Positions 62,012-64,000 of a stretch of DNA of 64,000 bases are shown here, piece by piece; within the stretch, counting starts at the first letter, position 1; each line of letters begins with the position of its first letter. The notes under the pieces were generated by a model that worked only from the letters and a program-made list of their open reading frames with translations, made no database searches and was not told the DNA's origin. The DNA lies in contig NC_071330.1 of the NCBI RefSeq assembly GCF_010183535.1, forward strand, positions 8,909,717 to 8,973,716, read 5' to 3'. The position numbers and the translations under genes were made by a program. The stretch comes from Caenorhabditis remanei. Lineage: Eukaryota > Nematoda > Chromadorea > Rhabditida > Rhabditidae.

Positions 62012-62770
62012 TAGAGTAACGTGTCGACCAAATTTTCGATGATTTTTGAATCGATAGTTGAAGGATAACGGTCGATAGGTGATCGAGTCGATGATCAGAA
62101 AATGAATCGCGACTCGAAGATAATCAAAAAGTCATGATTATCGTCTCAAAATTATCGATGACTATCGACGATCATGATCACTGGTGATTATCGATAATTT
62201 TTCGACCAGCGATTATCGATAGTCGGTCGACGATTAATCGTCGATAATGAGCAAAAATAAAAGACTCCGGAAATGGTTTTAAATGGCTCAAACTGGTCAC
62301 AATTAGTGTTTTAATAGATTTCTGAAGCTACTCTATCAATTTACACCAAGAAAAACATTTTTAAACGAAATTATTTTTCCTTTTTTTTTGAAAAATTTGA
62401 AAAAAAAAATTCTCTCATTTTTTATTTATTTTTTTTGATGGAATCAATGGAGGACTCTTACAAGACTATCAAAACACCATTTTTGACTAGTTTGAACCAT
62501 TTAAAACCGTTTCCGGACTCTTTTATTTTTGCTCATAATCGTCCACCGACTATCGATAATCGCCGGTCGATAAATTATCGATAATCATGAGTGATCATGA
62601 TCGTCGATAGTCATCGATAATTTTGAGATGATAATCATGACTTTTTGATTATCGTCGAGTCTCGACTCATTTTCTGGTCATCGACTAAACTAAATTTTGA
62701 TCAAATCGAAATGATTTTCCCGATTATCGTCGACTCTATCGATGATCATAGCGATCGACACGTTACTCTA
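62012..62770. mobile_element. 759-bp imperfect palindromic element
   Basis: Outer ends TAGAGTAACGTGTCGA (62012) and TCGACACGTTACTCTA (62770) are exact complements and begin and end with TA. Inner blocks also pair, for example GACTCCGGAAATGGTTTTAA on the left with its near-complement around 62500-62520. The flanks are packed with TCGAT/ATCGA units that can pair in many registers. There is no open frame. It resembles a Caenorhabditis foldback MITE. Confidence 0.8.
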
Positions 62771-62956
62771 CTGGAAAATGAAACGGCTTATTATATCGCT
62801 TGCGCGTAAAATTTGAGACTGAGTCTGCAGCACAATCACTGGTAATTGCGTACGAAACGCGTTTAAACGCTCTACTCCACGGTGAAATTATTACCGAGAA
62901 TTGAATTGCAAAAGGGAGAATTTGCAAAAGTGAAATTTTTCATATTTAAATAGACA

Positions 62957-63377
62957 TATTATCGGAATAAAAAAGTTCCGACATTTTTTACCGACGCGCA
63001 AGAGTCGCGGTACTGGTAGATCAGAAACGCCCACTCATCATAAACATTTCTTCTGCAAAATCAGGGCACGGTTTCATTGAATTCGCGGGTGAAGTTTTGT
63101 TTAAAAATACCATTTTTTAAATAAAATTTGACCTATTTCCCTTAAAATTTCATTTCCACCATGAAGTTTGAGGAAAAAAGATCAAATTTTAAAGGAAATA
63201 GGTCAAATTTTATTTAAAAAGTGGTATTTTTAAACAAAACTTCACCCGCGAATTCAATGAAACCGTGCCCTGATTTTGCAGAAGAAATGTTTATGATGAG
63301 TGGGCGTTTCTGATCTACCAGTACCGCGACTCTTGCGCGTCGGTAAAAAATGTCGGAACTTTTTTATTCCGATAATA
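62957..63377. mobile_element. 421-bp palindromic element
   Basis: Arms of about 190 bp pair almost completely around a centre near 63167. Outer ends are TATTATCGGAATAAAAAAGT (62957) and its complement (63377). Inside, TCAGAAACGCCCACTCATCA on the left pairs with TGATGAGTGGGCGTTTCTGA on the right. There is no open frame. It is distinct in sequence from the neighbouring palindromes. Confidence 0.85.
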
Positions 63378-63597
63378 AATAGTTCCATGATACACAGATG
63401 AGTTTCCGCCGACTGTTTCACGCAATGAAAGAAAACTTGATAGAACAAATCCGTTAAAAGTTCATTCGGGTTGAGGAGTAGACAGGATTCTCAGGCCAAA
63501 GCGAGAGAAAATTCAAATAAAATACACAAACATTATTTACGGGGAGACACGTTCCAATGCATTGTTCAGAATAAATTAAAAAAGGGGTCCGAGTAAT

Positions 63598-64000
63598 CTA
63601 GAAGTCGTCCTCGTCTTCATCAGCTAGCTCTTTGGCAAATTCCATCTCTTGCTGCTCTCGCTCACGGGCTTGCTCAATCGTTTCGACGGCAATCTTCTTC
63701 TTTGGTGGATATCTGAGAGCTTTGACAGCCTGGTTATGCAATTCAAGACAATAGCGAATGCGAGTATCGAAATGAGCTTGAGGTTCTGATGTACGATAGA
63801 TGTCAGCTGTCTCAGAACTTTGCATGTATCTTGGTCCATCACGGACATCAGATGTTATGACAGCATCAATAGCTCCATCAGCAATAGCCTTGGCTACCTG
63901 GAATATTCAATATTAAAAATGAAACAATGAAGTGTAAACATACAATGTATTCTGTCTCGGTCTCATTAGTCATGTATAACTTCTTGGCGATGTCTTTGAT
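63598..64000 (-). CDS. rpn-3: RPN-3, 26S proteasome lid subunit (PSMD3), C-terminal part
   Basis: Two exons are visible: 63598-63897 and 63944 to the window edge, with a GTATGT donor and TATTCCAG acceptor.  Together they encode the last 118 residues. The sequence IAKKLYMTNETETEYIVAKA is the end of the PCI domain. ADIYRTSEPQAHFDTRIRYC, AVKALRYPPK and the acidic end REQQEMEFAKELADEDEDDF match PSMD3/Rpn3. Rpn3 is a structural subunit of the 19S lid. The gene continues beyond the right edge. It lies upstream of mrpl-32 on the same strand. Confidence 0.95.

Larger units (their letters stand above)
61920..63597. other. Gap between rpn-3 and mrpl-32, filled by foldback elements
   Basis: 1.68 kb, of which about 1.18 kb is the two palindromic elements at 62012-62770 and 62957-63377. 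The remaining unique DNA is about 0.5 kb and has no exon that I can support. Confidence 0.6.

Overview
The window is nuclear DNA of a rhabditid nematode, almost certainly a Caenorhabditis species. Evidence: AT-rich introns with the TTTTCAG-type 3' splice site, many short introns, splice acceptors lying a few bases upstream of start codons (typical of spliced-leader trans-splicing), and gene content matching the C. elegans chromosome III block pac-1 / ess-2 / LASP / ACOT13-like / BED-hAT gene / mrpl-32 / rpn-3. All exon structures below were read by hand from splice sites and reading phase. For the main genes every exon joins in phase and the coding sum is a multiple of three.

Layout. (1) 0.87-1.48 kb (+): a small predicted N-terminally anchored protein. 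(2) 2.09-21.5 kb (-): pac-1, a 19-exon RhoGAP (ARHGAP21/23 type) with a PH domain, large introns and an internal alternative first exon at 15.5 kb. A possible small gene on the opposite strand is nested in its 10.9-15.2 kb intron, and an unexplained start-like exon lies at 8.8 kb. (3) 25.2-25.75 kb (-): a CHCHD4/Mia40-like twin-CX9C protein, sharing a short divergent promoter with ess-2 (+, 25.96-27.80 kb). (4) 28.15-30.5 kb (-): a LASP/nebulette-type LIM-nebulin-SH3 gene with two alternative 3' terminal exons. (5) 35.17-35.90 kb (+): a hotdog-fold thioesterase (ACOT13-like). (6) 36.54-42.44 kb (-): a BED zinc finger plus hAT-transposase-derived protein of about 1011 residues that appears to have lost catalytic residues. 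(7) 42.6-60 kb: a gene-poor stretch with a MITE, a decayed Tc1/mariner-type element (57.4-58.7 kb) and several coding-like exons I could not assign. (8) 60.6-61.9 kb (-): mrpl-32, with a 387-bp palindrome in its second intron. (9) 61.9-63.6 kb: two more long palindromic (foldback) elements. (10) 63.6-64.0 kb (-): the 3' end of rpn-3, running off the window.

How the genes relate. Most are unrelated housekeeping or cytoskeletal genes: actin/cortex (PAC-1, LASP), proteasome (RPN-3), mitochondria (MRPL-32, Mia40-like protein, and possibly the thioesterase) and spliceosome (ESS-2). rpn-3 and mrpl-32 lie head-to-tail on the same strand and may be an operon pair pushed apart by foldback insertions.
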